Shown: piece by piece, positions 1-9,555 of the stretch
Layout: the number at the start of each line of letters is the position of its first letter
Numbering within the stretch: position 1 is the first letter of the stretch
NCBI GenBank assembly: GCA_023416335.1
Contig: JAEZHY010000139.1
Span: forward strand, 1-36,900
Reading direction: 5' to 3'
DNA from: Pseudomonadota bacterium
GTDB lineage: Bacteria; Desulfobacterota; Syntrophobacteria; Syntrophobacterales; Syntrophobacteraceae
Length of the DNA: 36,900 nt
Position numbers and translations under genes: made by a program
The notes under the pieces: model-generated
Databases searched by the model: none
What the model was told of the DNA's origin: nothing
The model's input: the letters and a program-made list of their open reading frames with translations, nothing else

Positions 1-144
1 GTCAAAGGGTTCCGGCTCGATATCCCGGCCGGCACGGCTCTTCGCTTCGAGCCCGGCCAGAAGCGCACCGTGCGCCTTGTGGCTTTTGCGGGCGCCCGGC
101 GAGTCTACGGTTTTCAGGGAAAGATCCAGGGAGAACTGCCATGA
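1..144 (+). CDS. ureB: urease beta subunit, C-terminal fragment (cut by window edge)
   Basis: Frame 1 is open from base 1 and gives 47 residues ending in [13 protein letters not shown] before a TGA. The segment [16 protein letters not shown] is the typical conserved end of the small urease beta chain, which packs around UreC and holds no nickel ligands itself. The stop overlaps the ureC start as ATGA (141-144), so the two are translationally coupled. The start, and any ureA or ureD, lie outside the window. It could equally be the end of a fused UreAB chain, which cannot be told from here. Confidence 0.9.
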   Translation, partial: VKGFRLDIPAGTALRFEPGQKRTVRLVAFAGARRVYGFQGKIQGELP

Positions 145-1844
145 GCGTCACCATAACAAAACAGGCCTACGCGGAAATGTTCGGCCCCACAGTGGGCGAC
201 CGGTTGCGGCTGGCGGATACCGACCTGATAATCGAAATCGAGGCCGATTCCACCATTCCCGGCGAAGAGGTGAAGTTCGGCGGAGGCAAGGTGATCCGGG
301 ACGGCATGGGCCAGGGGCAACAGTCGGCTCGAGACGTCGCGGATACGGTACTTACCAACGCGGTCATTATTGACCACTGGGGCATCGTCAAGGCCGACAT
401 CGGCATAAAAGACGGCCGCATCCTGGCTATCGGCAAAGCGGGAAATCCCGACATCCAGCCGGGCGTCACCATCCCCATCGGCGCAGCCACGGAAATAATC
501 GCCGCGGAAGGCAAGATCGTCACCGCCGGCGGTATCGACTCTCACATTCATTTCATATGCCCCCAGCAGATCGAGGAAGCACTCGCCTCGGGCATTACGA
601 CCATGCTGGGCGGAGGCACGGGTCCGGCCACCGGCACCTATGCCACCACCTGCACTCCCGGTCCCTGGCACCTGGCCCGCATGCTGGAGGCCGCGGACGC
701 TTTCCCCATGAACCTGGGATTTCTGGGAAAGGGGAATGCAAGCCTCCCCGAACCGCTCCGCGAACAGGTGCGGGCGGGAGCGATGGGGCTCAAACTCCAT
801 GAGGACTGGGGCACGACGCCGGCTGCTGTCGATAATTGCCTCGCCGTAGCGGATGAAATGGACGTGCAGGTCGCCATCCACACCGACACCTTGAACGAAT
901 CCGGCTTTGTCGAATCGACTCTTGCCGCTTTCAGGGACCGCACCATCCACACCTTTCACACCGAGGGCGCGGGGGGAGGACATGCGCCGGATATCATCCG
1001 GGCAGCCGCACTCCAGAACGTGCTGCCCTCATCCACCAACCCCACCATGCCTTACACCGTGAACACTGTGGACGAGCACCTCGATATGCTCATGGTCTGC
1101 CATCACCTCGACCCGGCAATCGCCGAGGACATAGCTTTCGCCGAATCGCGCATTCGGCGGGAGACCATCGAGGCGGAAGATATCCTCCACGACCTCGGGG
1201 TGTTTTCCATGATGTCGTCGGATTCGCAGGCAATGGGACGGGTGGGCGAGGTAATCCTGCGCACCTGGCAGACAGCGCACAAGATGAAGGTTCAGCGCGG
1301 CACCCTGGGCGATGATACCGAACGGAACGATAATTTCCGTGTTAAGCGCTATATCGCCAAATACACCATCAACCCCGCCATTACACATGGAATCGCCCAC
1401 CTGGTGGGGTCCGTGGCGCTCGGAAGGCTGGCCGACCTCGTCCTCTGGAGCCCGGCATTTTTCGGGGTTAAACCTGCAATGGTCTTGAAGGGCGGCGTGA
1501 TCGCAGGGGCGGCGATGGGCGATCCCAACGCCTCTATTCCGACGCCTCAGCCGGTGCACTTCCGGCAGATGTTCGGCGCCTATGGCCGGGCACGGCAGTG
1601 CGCGGTAACTTTCGTGTCCCGGGCCGCGATCGAGAATCCCACCGTTGCCGGTCTCGGCCTTATGAAGCCCCTTGAGGCTGTCCGCGGGACCAGAAGGCTA
1701 CGAAAGACGGACATGGTGCACAACAGCGCCATGCCCTGTATCGAAGTGGACCCTGAAACATACGAAGTGAGGGCCGATGGCGAGCTTCTGCGTTGCGAAC
1801 CCGCAGCGGCGCTCCCTCTCAGCAGGAGGTATTTTCTGTTTTGA
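141..1844 (+). CDS. ureC: urease catalytic (alpha) subunit
   Basis: This 567-aa protein has the full length of bacterial UreC and hydrolyses urea to ammonia and carbamate in the cytoplasm. All active-site residues are visible, each one position later than in the Klebsiella enzyme: His135 and His137 (SHIHF), the lysine that is carbamylated to bridge the two nickels at Lys218 (GLKLHEDW), His247 (AIHTDT), His273 ([13 protein letters not shown]), the flap residues Cys320-His321 (MVCHHLDP) and Asp361. The C-terminus PLSRRYFLF is the family ending. The ATG overlaps the ureB stop. Nothing suggests inactivation. It is the structural core of the ureB-C-E-F-G run and would give this organism ammonia from urea. 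Confidence 0.98.
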   Translation: MSVTITKQAYAEMFGPTVGDRLRLADTDLIIEIEADSTIPGEEVKFGGGKVIRDGMGQGQQSARDVADTVLTNAVIIDHWGIVKADIGIKDGRILAIGKAGNPDIQPGVTIPIGAATEIIAAEGKIVTAGGIDSHIHFICPQQIEEALASGITTMLGGGTGPATGTYATTCTPGPWHLARMLEAADAFPMNLGFLGKGNASLPEPLREQVRAGAMGLKLHEDWGTTPAAVDNCLAVADEMDVQVAIHTDTLNESGFVESTLAAFRDRTIHTFHTEGAGGGHAPDIIRAAALQNVLPSSTNPTMPYTVNTVDEHLDMLMVCHHLDPAIAEDIAFAESRIRRETIEAEDILHDLGVFSMMSSDSQAMGRVGEVILRTWQTAHKMKVQRGTLGDDTERNDNFRVKRYIAKYTINPAITHGIAHLVGSVALGRLADLVLWSPAFFGVKPAMVLKGGVIAGAAMGDPNASIPTPQPVHFRQMFGAYGRARQCAVTFVSRAAIENPTVAGLGLMKPLEAVRGTRRLRKTDMVHNSAMPCIEVDPETYEVRADGELLRCEPAAALPLSRRYFLF

Positions 1845-2380
1845 GCATGATCTACTCAGACCATTTTGAAGACCCTTCGCTCCCTGCCACCGATACCCTG
1901 GTACTTCCATACGAGGTGCGGTGCAGGCGTCGGCATCACGGCCTTCGCATGCCCAACGGCGAGGAGTTCGGTTACCATCTGCCCCCCGGTGCGTGCCTGC
2001 GGAACGGCGACAAACTGGTCGCTACTGACGGCGTCCGCGAGCGGGTGGTGGCCATCGTGGCCGCCCACGAGGCCCTGGTGGAGGTCCGCGCGGGGGATGC
2101 CCTGCAACTCGCCCGGGCCGCCTATCATCTCGGCAACAGGCACGTGGCCCTGGAAGCGGGCAGCGACGGCAAGGGCCCATTCCTGCGCATGCAGCCGGAC
2201 CATGTACTGGAAGCCATGCTGCTGGGCCTGGGCTGTTCGGTGCAACCTCTCACGGCGCCCTTCCAGCCTGAGGGCGGGGCATATGAAAGACACGTCCATG
2301 CCGGTGCCGCAGACCGCCACAACCAGGGCGGCCATGCCCACGACCACGAGCATGGTCCCAGGATCCACGAATTCCGATGA
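1841..2380 (+). CDS. ureE: urease accessory protein UreE (nickel metallochaperone)
   Basis: UreE delivers nickel to the UreFG-apo-urease complex. The C-terminal tail is histidine-rich ([11 protein letters not shown], then [10 protein letters not shown]), the nickel-binding tail of the family, and the middle part carries the peptide-binding and metal-binding folds. Start choice: a strong AGGAGG (1824-1829) lies 11 nt before a TTG at 1841 that overlaps the ureC stop. The first ATG is at 1847, 17 nt away, so TTG is slightly favoured and MIYSDHF is the alternative N-terminus. An in-frame ATG at 1793 inside ureC is unlikely. The end overlaps ureF as ATGA. Confidence 0.92.
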   Translation: MSMIYSDHFEDPSLPATDTLVLPYEVRCRRRHHGLRMPNGEEFGYHLPPGACLRNGDKLVATDGVRERVVAIVAAHEALVEVRAGDALQLARAAYHLGNRHVALEAGSDGKGPFLRMQPDHVLEAMLLGLGCSVQPLTAPFQPEGGAYERHVHAGAADRHNQGGHAHDHEHGPRIHEFR

Positions 2381-3057
2381 TCGCGGCAGGCCTCCCCCTC
2401 ATTCGTCTGCTGCACCTGGCGAGTCCGGGCCTGCCGGTTGGTGCCTATACCTATTCACAAGGGATCGAATGGGCGGTTGAGTCTAGTGCAGTCCGTGACG
2501 AAACCACCGCCCTGGCCTGGATCGGGGGACTGCTCGAAGCGGGAATCGGCCGCTTCGAAGCTCCATTGCTCGGCTGTCAGCAGAGAGCCTGGATGACGGA
2601 AAACTACTGGGAAGCGGCACGGCTGAACGAACTGTTCCTCGCCTCTCGCGAGACCTCGGAACTGAGGGCCGAGACGCTGCAGATGGGATACTCACTGAGG
2701 AGGCTGGCCGGGGACCTGCCGGATTTCCCGAGTCTCGCGCCCCTCGATGCCATGGAAGAAATCGCTTTTCCCACGGTCTGGGCTGCCATGGCCGCCCACT
2801 GGGCCATTCCGGTCCAGTCCTCACTGGCCGCCTATATCTGGAGCTGGTGCGAGAACCAGACCATGGCGGCGGTGAAGGCCGTTCCACTGGGCCAGTCTTC
2901 AGGCCAGCGGATCCTGGTCCGCCTGGGCGTTCTCATCCCTGAGGCGGCGGCGCGGGCCCTCGACCTGCTGGAAGAGGAATGGAGCAACTTCGCACCGGGC
3001 CTGGCTATCGCCTGTTCCCGGCACGAGACCCAGTATTCACGCCTTTTCCGATCCTGA
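2377..3057 (+). CDS. ureF: urease accessory protein UreF
   Basis: This 226-aa protein is of normal UreF length. UreF is the scaffold that couples UreG GTP hydrolysis to nickel insertion into UreC. Family features visible are the N-terminal [20 protein letters not shown] and the C-terminal [13 protein letters not shown], both strongly conserved in UreF. The start ATG overlaps the ureE stop, which fixes it. The gene is all-helical by composition and has no signal peptide or membrane segment. It is followed after 17 nt by ureG. Confidence 0.96.
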   Translation: MIAAGLPLIRLLHLASPGLPVGAYTYSQGIEWAVESSAVRDETTALAWIGGLLEAGIGRFEAPLLGCQQRAWMTENYWEAARLNELFLASRETSELRAETLQMGYSLRRLAGDLPDFPSLAPLDAMEEIAFPTVWAAMAAHWAIPVQSSLAAYIWSWCENQTMAAVKAVPLGQSSGQRILVRLGVLIPEAAARALDLLEEEWSNFAPGLAIACSRHETQYSRLFRS

Positions 3058-3074
3058 TAGTAAGGAGCAACACC

Positions 3075-3719
3075 ATGCATACCCGTCCTGATTCGGCATC
3101 CACCCATTCCCCGGCACCCCTGCGGGTCGGAGTCGGCGGCCCAGTGGGGTCCGGCAAAACGGCCCTGGTCCTCGCGCTCTGTCGTGCGCTCCGCGGGCAC
3201 TACAATCTTGCCGTCATAACCAACGACATCTACACCGCCGAGGACGCCCAGTTCCTGGTGCGCCATGCAGCACTACCGCCGGACCGGATCCTTGGTGTCG
3301 AAACCGGCGGCTGCCCGCACACCGCCATCCGCGAGGATGCTTCAATCAATCTCGAGGCCGTGGCCCGCCTGACCTCCAGGTTTTCGGACCTGGACATCAT
3401 CTTCATCGAGAGCGGAGGCGACAATCTGGCAGCAACCTTCAGCCCTGAACTATCGGACCTGACTATCTTTGTCATTGACGTATCCGCCGGCGATAAGATC
3501 CCTCGCAAAGGCGGGCCGGGAATCACCAAGTCGGACCTGCTCGTCATCAATAAGATCGACCTGGCTCCTCTGGTAGGCGCTTCTCTGGAAGTCATGGAAC
3601 ATGACGCGGGTCTGATGCGCGGGCAGCGCCCCTTTGTCTTCACCAATCTCAAAACCGGGCAGGGGTTGACTGAGATTATCGGACTCATAGAAAACAGGGG
3701 GGGCTTTCAACAGCGGTGA
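3075..3719 (+). CDS. ureG: urease accessory GTPase UreG
   Basis: This 214-aa SIMIBI-class GTPase powers nickel transfer during urease maturation. Visible motifs are the P-loop [11 protein letters not shown], the NDIYTAEDA segment, the metal-binding Cys-Pro-His in [28 protein letters not shown], and the guanine-specificity motif NKIDLAP. The start ATG at 3075 has AAGGAG at 3062-3067. The reading frame is open further upstream, inside ureF, but those residues are not UreG-like. It ends the urease run. The C-terminus runs straight into hairpin-forming intergenic sequence (CGCTCCTGGAGGAGCG, 3741-3756). Confidence 0.97.
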   Translation: MHTRPDSASTHSPAPLRVGVGGPVGSGKTALVLALCRALRGHYNLAVITNDIYTAEDAQFLVRHAALPPDRILGVETGGCPHTAIREDASINLEAVARLTSRFSDLDIIFIESGGDNLAATFSPELSDLTIFVIDVSAGDKIPRKGGPGITKSDLLVINKIDLAPLVGASLEVMEHDAGLMRGQRPFVFTNLKTGQGLTEIIGLIENRGGFQQR

Positions 3720-3798
3720 ACCCATGATGGTTCGCCCCTACGCTCCTGGAGGAGCGGGCCTGAGATAAACGATCAGGCAACGGGCAGGAGGCCCCGCC

Positions 3799-4182
3799 GG
3801 GTCGATAATCGCTGAAAGAAAGCACATCGACGCGGTGCTCGACCTCGTAGGCAACAGCACCATTCTTGATTCCCTCCGGATGCTGCGGCGGGGCGGCCGC
3901 GCATGCCTGGCCGGCTGGCTGGGCGGTCTCGATCCGATCGCCGATTTCAACCCGCTCCTGCAAATGGCAAGCGGAGTCTGCCTCACTTTCTTCGGCAGTT
4001 TTGTGTTCGGTACGCCTGAATTTCCCCTCTCGGACGTTCCGCTTCAGTCCATCGCCGAAAAAGCAGCGGCAGGCCGCTGTAAGTCGAAGCCGGCGAGAGT
4101 GTTCCGATTTGAGGACATTCGAGAGGGGCATCGATTGATGGAATCCAATGAAGCAATCGGGAAGATTGTCGTGCTTCTCTGA
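3799..4182 (+). pseudogene. remnant of an MDR-family (quinone oxidoreductase-like) dehydrogenase
   Basis: The frame opened only at 3769 (stop TAA at 3766-3768) encodes about 120 residues that read like the C-terminal half of a medium-chain dehydrogenase/quinone oxidoreductase. They include AVLDLVGNSTILDSLRMLRRGG, the end of the Rossmann fold, followed by GSFVFGTPEFPLSDVPLQ and a terminal IREGHRLMESNEAIGKIVV. The N-terminal catalytic domain and the GxGxxG nucleotide loop are missing and no start with a ribosome site is present. It is interpreted as a decayed 5'-truncated gene, unlikely to be functional. A GTG at 3835 could in principle initiate a short product. Confidence 0.7.
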
Positions 4183-5198
4183 AAAGAGGCAGGGCACTCG
4201 GCGACCCTGGCCCGAAAATAAGTGTTTCAAGATGATCGGGCCGAACATGCGACAGCACTGAGCGGCTTTCTTTATTGCCGGACCCCACGCTGAAGCGGCC
4301 TCTTCGGAAAAGTCTTCGTACCGGGCGAGGATGGCCAAGCAGTTGCTTCACAGCTTTAAAGTCGCTTTTCCCTGCCGTAAAGCCGCGTCCGATAAATCCC
4401 TGGGACATAACGCGAATGTCGAAAGCAACGAGACACCAAGCCCTGACCGACAAAGTGCTGGAAGAAGGCGGATGGCGTCTGGCAATGCCCAGGATATTCC
4501 CGTCCTTCGGTATAGCTGCATGGCAACATGCACATGGCCGTAAACTTAAGAGCGGCAGTCCGCTTTGCGCTGAAGGCGCTGAATAATTGGAGCATGGGGT
4601 ATTCATTCTGGTTAGGGCGGGAACATCCGAATTGAGCCTTACCCTAGAGGGGTTGAACAAGATGTCTCAAGACAGGATTTCCCGTCGGGTCTGCAGTTTA
4701 TGTAACCCTCCTCAGGAACAACCTCAAAGTTCCTTACTCGGTATACTCTCGCGAAGCGAGGTGAGGAAGCTTTCAGGGTAAAGGAAAAAATCGTGCGTTG
4801 AGCCGATCCCCGGGGTGGCGCTCCGCTGCCATCGGGCTATCATTATTTAGCGCTTTCAGCGCATGAAACCGTCGCCATATTCTAAGTTGACGCCAATGGG
4901 CTCCGGATTGGGAACCACGTCCCAGTAGGCTGGGTGTTTTTTAGAACACGAAACTCTGCCGGCCTTCCGGCATGCCCTCCACCGGCCTCTTGCGCTGACA
5001 CGCCAGGATGCGAATCCGGGTCACCCGCCTTTATGAAACTTTAATTCAAATCCGGTTATGTGGCGATTTTCCGACCGAACCATTTCACGACGGGCCGGCA
5101 CGGTCAGGAAACCGTGCCTCAACTCAACGGGGTTGAAGTTTTCCTTCTCGTTCAAACCGGGTGATATGCATGGGAAGTCTGCCGTCCAATAAATTCAC
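4183..5198 (+). other. ~1 kb stretch without a convincing gene
   Basis: Several open frames exist on both strands (for example 4275-4586 forward and 3983-4660 reverse), but none has a recognisable motif, good ribosome site or consistent composition. The stretch holds small hairpins (CTCGCGAAGCGAG around 4750) and one copy of a 33-nt element listed separately at 5094. I see no RNA gene here that I can name. Confidence 0.6.
5094..5126 (+). repeat. 33-nt dispersed palindromic element, copy A
   Basis: The element begins GCCGGCACGGTC and ends GCCTCAACTCA, with an internal hairpin GCACGGT/ACCGTGC. The reverse complement of the same 33 nt occurs at 33641-33673 with one mismatch, so the two copies are about 28.5 kb apart in inverted orientation. 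It resembles REP-type intergenic elements. Confidence 0.75.
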
Positions 5199-5229
5199 TT
5201 GACATATCCCATATTACCGTAATACGGTA
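5199..5229 (+). promoter_or_regulatory. promoter with palindromic operator before the AOR operon
   Basis: A perfect -35 box TTGACA (5199-5204) is followed after 18 nt by TACGGT (5223-5228) as a possible -10 box. A perfect palindrome TACCGT-AAT-ACGGTA (5215-5229) overlaps the spacer and -10 region. Its core GT-N3-AC fits the GT...AC pattern bound by FadR-type GntR repressors, and such a regulator is encoded inside the downstream operon at 8749. Repression by that protein is an inference. The leader to the first gene is about 140 nt. Confidence 0.6.
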
Positions 5230-5373
5230 TACACGAAAAATCACTTTCCCGTTCCCAAACTTCTTCCCAGCCGATTATGCAAAGCTTTGGCAACATGCGG
5301 TCTTGTTTTGACTTTTTAAGTGGCGGGTTACCCGAATGAAATGTGCCGTATGGCTTGACTCAAGGAGTTCGCG

Positions 5374-5700
5374 ATGGTCGGCATCGACAAACACCTGATT
5401 TTTGACGCCGAGAGGTGTACAGGTTGTCGTATTTGCGAGATGGCCTGCTCCCGGGCAAAACTCGGCGAATACGACAATTCGCGCTCCTATATCAGGATAC
5501 TCAAGAACGATGAAATGTCCGTGAACATTGGCGTACTGGATGTTGGCTGCGACTTTTGCAACATATGTGTCGAGAGTTGCCTTCCGGATGCCATAAACTT
5601 CGTCGACTCGGAAACGGCTGCCTTGTTCAGAAAGGCCCACAAAATCGGGGCTTTCCCGGCACCCGTCGTTGGACGAATCATTAAATCCGGTGATCACTGA
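5374..5700 (+). CDS. ferredoxin-like 2[4Fe-4S] protein, likely electron partner of AOR-1
   Basis: This 108-aa protein has two cysteine clusters of the CxxCxxCxxxC type, CTGCRICEMAC and CDFCNICVESCLP, enough for two [4Fe-4S] clusters. No signal peptide is seen, so it is cytoplasmic. It is the first gene of the operon, with AAGGAG at 5362-5366 and ATG at 5374. AOR-1 follows after 13 nt. Multi-subunit bacterial AORs (the aorA-aorB arrangement) carry a small Fe-S subunit in just this position, so it probably passes electrons between AOR-1 and ferredoxin or another carrier. A free-standing ferredoxin role remains possible. Confidence 0.88.
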   Translation: MVGIDKHLIFDAERCTGCRICEMACSRAKLGEYDNSRSYIRILKNDEMSVNIGVLDVGCDFCNICVESCLPDAINFVDSETAALFRKAHKIGAFPAPVVGRIIKSGDH

Positions 5701-5713
5701 GAGCGGGCTTGCG

Positions 5714-7612
5714 ATGACTGGTTATATGGGCGGTATTCTACGGATCAATCTCACCACGGGGCTGGTTTCAAAAGAACAGTTGGATATGGAATGGGCCGAA
5801 AAGTATATCGGCGGCAGAGGGTTCAACTCCCGTGTGCTTTACGACTCGCTCAAGCCGGGCGCCGATCCCCTCGGACCGGACAATTTAATAGTAATAAGCG
5901 CCGGACCCTGCTGTGGAACGGAAGTTCCCGGGAGCCAGAGGTTCACAGTTTCGGCAAAATCACCCCTTAGCGGTTTTCTTGGAGATTCCAACAGCGGCGG
6001 TTCCCTGGGGCTGAAATTAAAGCAAGCCGGTTATGACATGCTGGTCATCGAAGGCAGGGCCCCCAGGCTCGTTTATCTGTACATCGACGATCAGCATGTC
6101 GAGTTGAGGCCGGCGGAGCATCTTGCCGGCAAGACCACCAGGGAGACCACCAAATCGATCATGCGAGAGGTTGGCGACCCGGAAATCGCGGTGATCTCTA
6201 TCGGGGTCGCGGGTGAAAAGCAGGTCAGGTTTGCAAGCATAATAGCGGATTTTGGCAGGGGCCTCGGCCGAACAGGCCTCGGGGCCGTATTTGGGTCTAA
6301 GAACCTCAAGGCGGTTGCGGCACGTGGGAGCCGGAGCATCAGGGTCGCCGACCATGAAAAGCTTGCCCGACTGGCTGCAGATCACCGGAATGCGTGGCGG
6401 AGGCGAGCCGAAGCCAAAACCATGAGGTTCGAATACGGCCCATATGGCGGGTGGAAGAGGTACAGGGATTTCGGGATGATCGGCGTAAGAAACTTTCAGC
6501 AGGGTACATTCGAAGACTGGAAGTTAATGGAACCCGAATGGGTCAAGAACTGCTTCAAACAGAAGGCCTGCTATTCCTGTCCAGCCGGCTGCAGCCGCAT
6601 GTATGTGCTCAGTAATGGGCCGTGGTCGGGCACGTTTGGCCATGCCCCCGAGCTAATGGCTCCCGCCGATTTCGGCCCCAGGCTGGGAAACAGCGACCTG
6701 GGACTTGTTCTCAAGGCCGCCACGCTGTGCGATCTCTACGGGATCGATTACGTCGACACTTCCGGCGTAATCGGGTTTGCAATGGAGTGCTATCAGAGAG
6801 GCATCCTGACCGAAAAAGACACTGATGGGCTTAAGCTGGAGTGGGGAAGTGGAGACGCCATCCTGGGGTTGATCGAGCAAATAGCGCACAGAGAGGGGAT
6901 TGGCGAGGTGCTCTCCAGGGGGCTGGTTGGCGCAGCCCGGGAGATAGGCAGGGGATCGGAGGAGTATGCTCTCCACGTTAAAGGCCTGGCGCTTGTGTTC
7001 AGAAATCCCAGGGCCGCCAAAACATGGGGGCTCGGTTTTGCGGTTTCGGCCCGAGGGGCCTGCCACGTTCGGGCTCATGCCCCGGAATCATACGCCCTTG
7101 AATTCTGGGACAGCGCCCTCCACGAAGCCCTGAAAAAGTACAGGGACCCTCTGAACCCCACAACCGAAGAAGGCAAGGCAGAAATCAACACCTGGTATGA
7201 AGATCTCCACGCATTCAAGAATGCAATGCAGATATGTATCTTTTCTCTTTACTCCTGGATGGGTTCCATGCCGACCCTCATGACCGGTTTTTTCAACTCT
7301 GTTACGGGGACCCGCAAAGACGAAGCCGAACTCATGCGCGATGGGGAGCGAATCGTAAACCTGGAGAGGGCCTTCAACCTGAGGGAAGGTCTCTCACATC
7401 TGGACGACACTCTGCCGGAAAGGATGTTGAAAGAAGCTTTGCCCGATGGTCCGGCCAAAGGGCAGGTGATCGATATCGAACCAATGGTAAAGGAGTACTA
7501 CGAATTTCGCGGATGGAGCAGGGAATCCGGATATCCGAAACGGGAAAAACTGTCCGAGATCGGCCTGGAGGATCTGATCGGGGATCTGGCCGAAGCGGGG
7601 AGACTGGGTTGA
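5714..7612 (+). CDS. aor: aldehyde:ferredoxin oxidoreductase, tungsten-pterin type (AOR-1)
   Basis: This 632-aa protein is of normal AOR length. It oxidises aldehydes to carboxylic acids, or reduces acids, on a W-bis-pterin centre with a [4Fe-4S] cluster. The N-terminal domain begins GYMGGILRINLTTG and contains IGGRGFNSRVLYDSL and SAKSPLSGFLGDSNSGG, the pterin-binding half. Cluster ligands are Cys286, Cys289 and Cys293 (CYSCPAGCSR) plus Cys508 (NAMQICIFS), matching the spacing of the Pyrococcus enzyme. Start: ATG at 5714, 13 nt after the Fe-S protein; an earlier in-frame ATG at 5669 lies inside that gene and is unlikely. The physiological aldehyde is unknown. The context suggests one derived from the imported TRAP substrate. 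Confidence 0.95.
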   Translation: MTGYMGGILRINLTTGLVSKEQLDMEWAEKYIGGRGFNSRVLYDSLKPGADPLGPDNLIVISAGPCCGTEVPGSQRFTVSAKSPLSGFLGDSNSGGSLGLKLKQAGYDMLVIEGRAPRLVYLYIDDQHVELRPAEHLAGKTTRETTKSIMREVGDPEIAVISIGVAGEKQVRFASIIADFGRGLGRTGLGAVFGSKNLKAVAARGSRSIRVADHEKLARLAADHRNAWRRRAEAKTMRFEYGPYGGWKRYRDFGMIGVRNFQQGTFEDWKLMEPEWVKNCFKQKACYSCPAGCSRMYVLSNGPWSGTFGHAPELMAPADFGPRLGNSDLGLVLKAATLCDLYGIDYVDTSGVIGFAMECYQRGILTEKDTDGLKLEWGSGDAILGLIEQIAHREGIGEVLSRGLVGAAREIGRGSEEYALHVKGLALVFRNPRAAKTWGLGFAVSARGACHVRAHAPESYALEFWDSALHEALKKYRDPLNPTTEEGKAEINTWYEDLHAFKNAMQICIFSLYSWMGSMPTLMTGFFNSVTGTRKDEAELMRDGERIVNLERAFNLREGLSHLDDTLPERMLKEALPDGPAKGQVIDIEPMVKEYYEFRGWSRESGYPKREKLSEIGLEDLIGDLAEAGRLG

Positions 7613-7668
7613 CTTAAATACGGAGTTTACAGCACGGGAAAGAAAACCTTAATGCAGGGAGAAAACGT

Positions 7669-8724
7669 ATGAAGAGCATTTTCCGCACCCTCACGGTCTT
7701 CAAAGTAACCTTTGCGCTCCTTCTTCCATGCTGCATGATCGGCACCGCTGCCGCTCAGGCGGATAAGATCTACAAGCTCAGTTTTGCCCACCACATGAGC
7801 ACATCGTCCCCATTGCACACAATGGTTTATGCTCCGTTCAAGGAAGATTTGGAAAAACTCTCCAAAGCAAGAATCCAGGTGACCATCTATCCTGGCGCAG
7901 CTCTCGGCAAACCCCAGGCCGAGTACGACATGGTGACAAAAGGCGCCGCGGATATGGTTCAATTCGCACCCGACTACACGCCGGGAGTTTTTCCGCTCTC
8001 CGATATATTCTGCCTCCCTTTCGCCATTCCGAATGCTGAGGTCGGCCGTAAAGTCGCAGCCGAAATGTTCGAGAAAAAACTGCTCGATACGAAATATTAC
8101 AATTCCAAAGCCATAGCCTGGATTGGCACGACCTCTTCCTACCAGCTTTTCCTCGCCAAGAGAAAGGTGACAGGTCTCGACGACATGAAAGGCCTGAAGG
8201 TGCGGACGCCGGGAGGCCTGATGGGCGAAGCTCTCACAACTCTGGGCGCGACACCGGTGAGCGTGCCGGGAGGAGAATTCCCCACGGCTCTCGAGCGAGG
8301 AGTTGTGGACGCGGGTCTGATATCGTTTGCGGGAGCCAGATCCTATAGGCTTAAAGACCTTTGCAAGTATGCCACCAAAGCGGACACGGGTGTTATAGTC
8401 ATGGGGTTCATGGTCAACCGGGCCGTCTATGAAGGATTGCCAAAGGACCTCCAGGAGGTTTTCGATCAGGCTGCCCGGAACTTTCTGACCAACCAGGTGG
8501 CATCCTTCGACGTTGCAGACCAGGAAGTCATTCAGGAGGTTAAGCAGGCGGGAGTCGAAATAATCGAATTAGACCCCGCCGAAAAGGCACGCTGGGTTCA
8601 AAAATGCGTTCCGATTTATGACAAATGGATAAATGACATGAAATCAAAGGGGTTGCCCGTGGAAGCCGCTTACGCGGAGTACAAAACCATACTCAAGAAA
8701 CACGGAGTCGAGCTTCCGAGGTAG
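7669..8724 (+). CDS. TRAP transporter solute-binding protein (DctP family)
   Basis: This 351-aa periplasmic protein has a clear signal peptide, a positively charged start followed by FALLLPCCMIGTAAAQA with cleavage near AQA-D. The mature part starts YKLSFAHHMSTSSPLH and has the conserved DctP motif LKVRTPGGLMGEALTTLGATP, whose arginine normally pairs with a substrate carboxylate. It should capture an organic acid and deliver it to the DctQ/DctM permease at 11561-13415. It is separated from its permease genes by the regulator, ALDH and ferritin-like genes, which is unusual for TRAP loci. The substrate is not deducible from sequence by eye. Confidence 0.95.
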   Translation: MKSIFRTLTVFKVTFALLLPCCMIGTAAAQADKIYKLSFAHHMSTSSPLHTMVYAPFKEDLEKLSKARIQVTIYPGAALGKPQAEYDMVTKGAADMVQFAPDYTPGVFPLSDIFCLPFAIPNAEVGRKVAAEMFEKKLLDTKYYNSKAIAWIGTTSSYQLFLAKRKVTGLDDMKGLKVRTPGGLMGEALTTLGATPVSVPGGEFPTALERGVVDAGLISFAGARSYRLKDLCKYATKADTGVIVMGFMVNRAVYEGLPKDLQEVFDQAARNFLTNQVASFDVADQEVIQEVKQAGVEIIELDPAEKARWVQKCVPIYDKWINDMKSKGLPVEAAYAEYKTILKKHGVELPR

Positions 8725-8748
8725 ACCGCCGACAGGGAAATCAAAGAG

Positions 8749-9495
8749 ATGACACAGGAAAACTTGATGCTGATCGTCAGAGAGTCCGCGCCTGTTCGCC
8801 AACAGACGGTGTCCAAACTCAGAGATGCGATTTGTAATGGGCATTTCAAGCCCGGCGACCGCCTCATAGAGCGCGAACTCTGCCAATTGTTGGGGGTAAG
8901 CCGCACCCCGATAAGGGAGGCCTTGCGCCAACTCGAGGCGGAGGGACTTGTAAAGGTCCTCCCCAATAAGGGCCCCATCGTCGATAGTCTCAACATAGAA
9001 CAGGCAAAGGCTGTCTACCAGGTGAGGCAAGTAATGGAGAGCCTTGCTTGCAGGCTCTTTGCAACGCATGCCGACGATTCCCAAATCGCTGTTCTCACTG
9101 ATTCGGTGGACAGCTTCGAGAGGGCCGCTGTTTCAGGAGACATCAGGGCACTGGTTCAGGCTAAGAGAGACTTTTACGACATTCTTCTGGAAGGATGCGG
9201 CAACAAGCTGGTTCAGTCGATCCTCACATCACTGCTCGCAAGAATCAGCCTCCTGAGAATGACTTCCATGTCTCAGATGGGACGCCCGCTGCGCAGCTTG
9301 GCTGAAATCAGAGCAATCCTCGATGCTATAAGCAGGCGCGATGGTGATGCGGCCTGGGAGCGCAGTTTCGCGCACATTGAACAATCCGAGGCTGTCGCAC
9401 TGGAAGTTTTGGGAAAACTGAAGGAGTGCGGAAAGGAATCGGATAATCCCGATATTACGGAGGGCAAAGGCAAGCGGCACAGACAAAATGGTTGA
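8749..9495 (+). CDS. GntR-family regulator, FadR/FCD subfamily
   Basis: This 248-aa protein has an N-terminal winged helix of GntR type (residues about 15-75: KLRDAICNGHFKPGDRL, then LLGVSRTPIREALRQLEAEG) and an all-helical C-terminal FCD effector domain (VRQVMESLACRLFA onward). FCD domains usually bind small carboxylates, often with a metal. It sits in the middle of the operon, 24 nt after the solute-binding protein, and is the obvious candidate to bind the palindrome at 5215-5229 and sense the imported acid or a product. Start at 8749 is chosen for distance to the HTH; the ribosome site (AAAGAG) is weak. Confidence 0.94.
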   Translation: MTQENLMLIVRESAPVRQQTVSKLRDAICNGHFKPGDRLIERELCQLLGVSRTPIREALRQLEAEGLVKVLPNKGPIVDSLNIEQAKAVYQVRQVMESLACRLFATHADDSQIAVLTDSVDSFERAAVSGDIRALVQAKRDFYDILLEGCGNKLVQSILTSLLARISLLRMTSMSQMGRPLRSLAEIRAILDAISRRDGDAAWERSFAHIEQSEAVALEVLGKLKECGKESDNPDITEGKGKRHRQNG

Positions 9496-9555
9496 ACCAC
9501 TCACATTCCCCTTGATAATCGCGGAACCCATTTACTGGAATCGGAGGTCTTGATC

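Noticed and set aside
3983..4660. 225-codon reverse-strand open frame in the gap after ureG
   Set aside because: It overlaps the MDR remnant antisense, has no start signal and no recognisable domain; composition is Arg/Ser/Pro-rich like a chance frame in G+C-rich DNA.
4600..5373. Molybdenum/tungsten cofactor riboswitch upstream of the AOR operon
   Set aside because: I looked for the conserved Moco-motif stems in the leader and upstream region and could not find a convincing match by eye; a covariance-model search would settle it.
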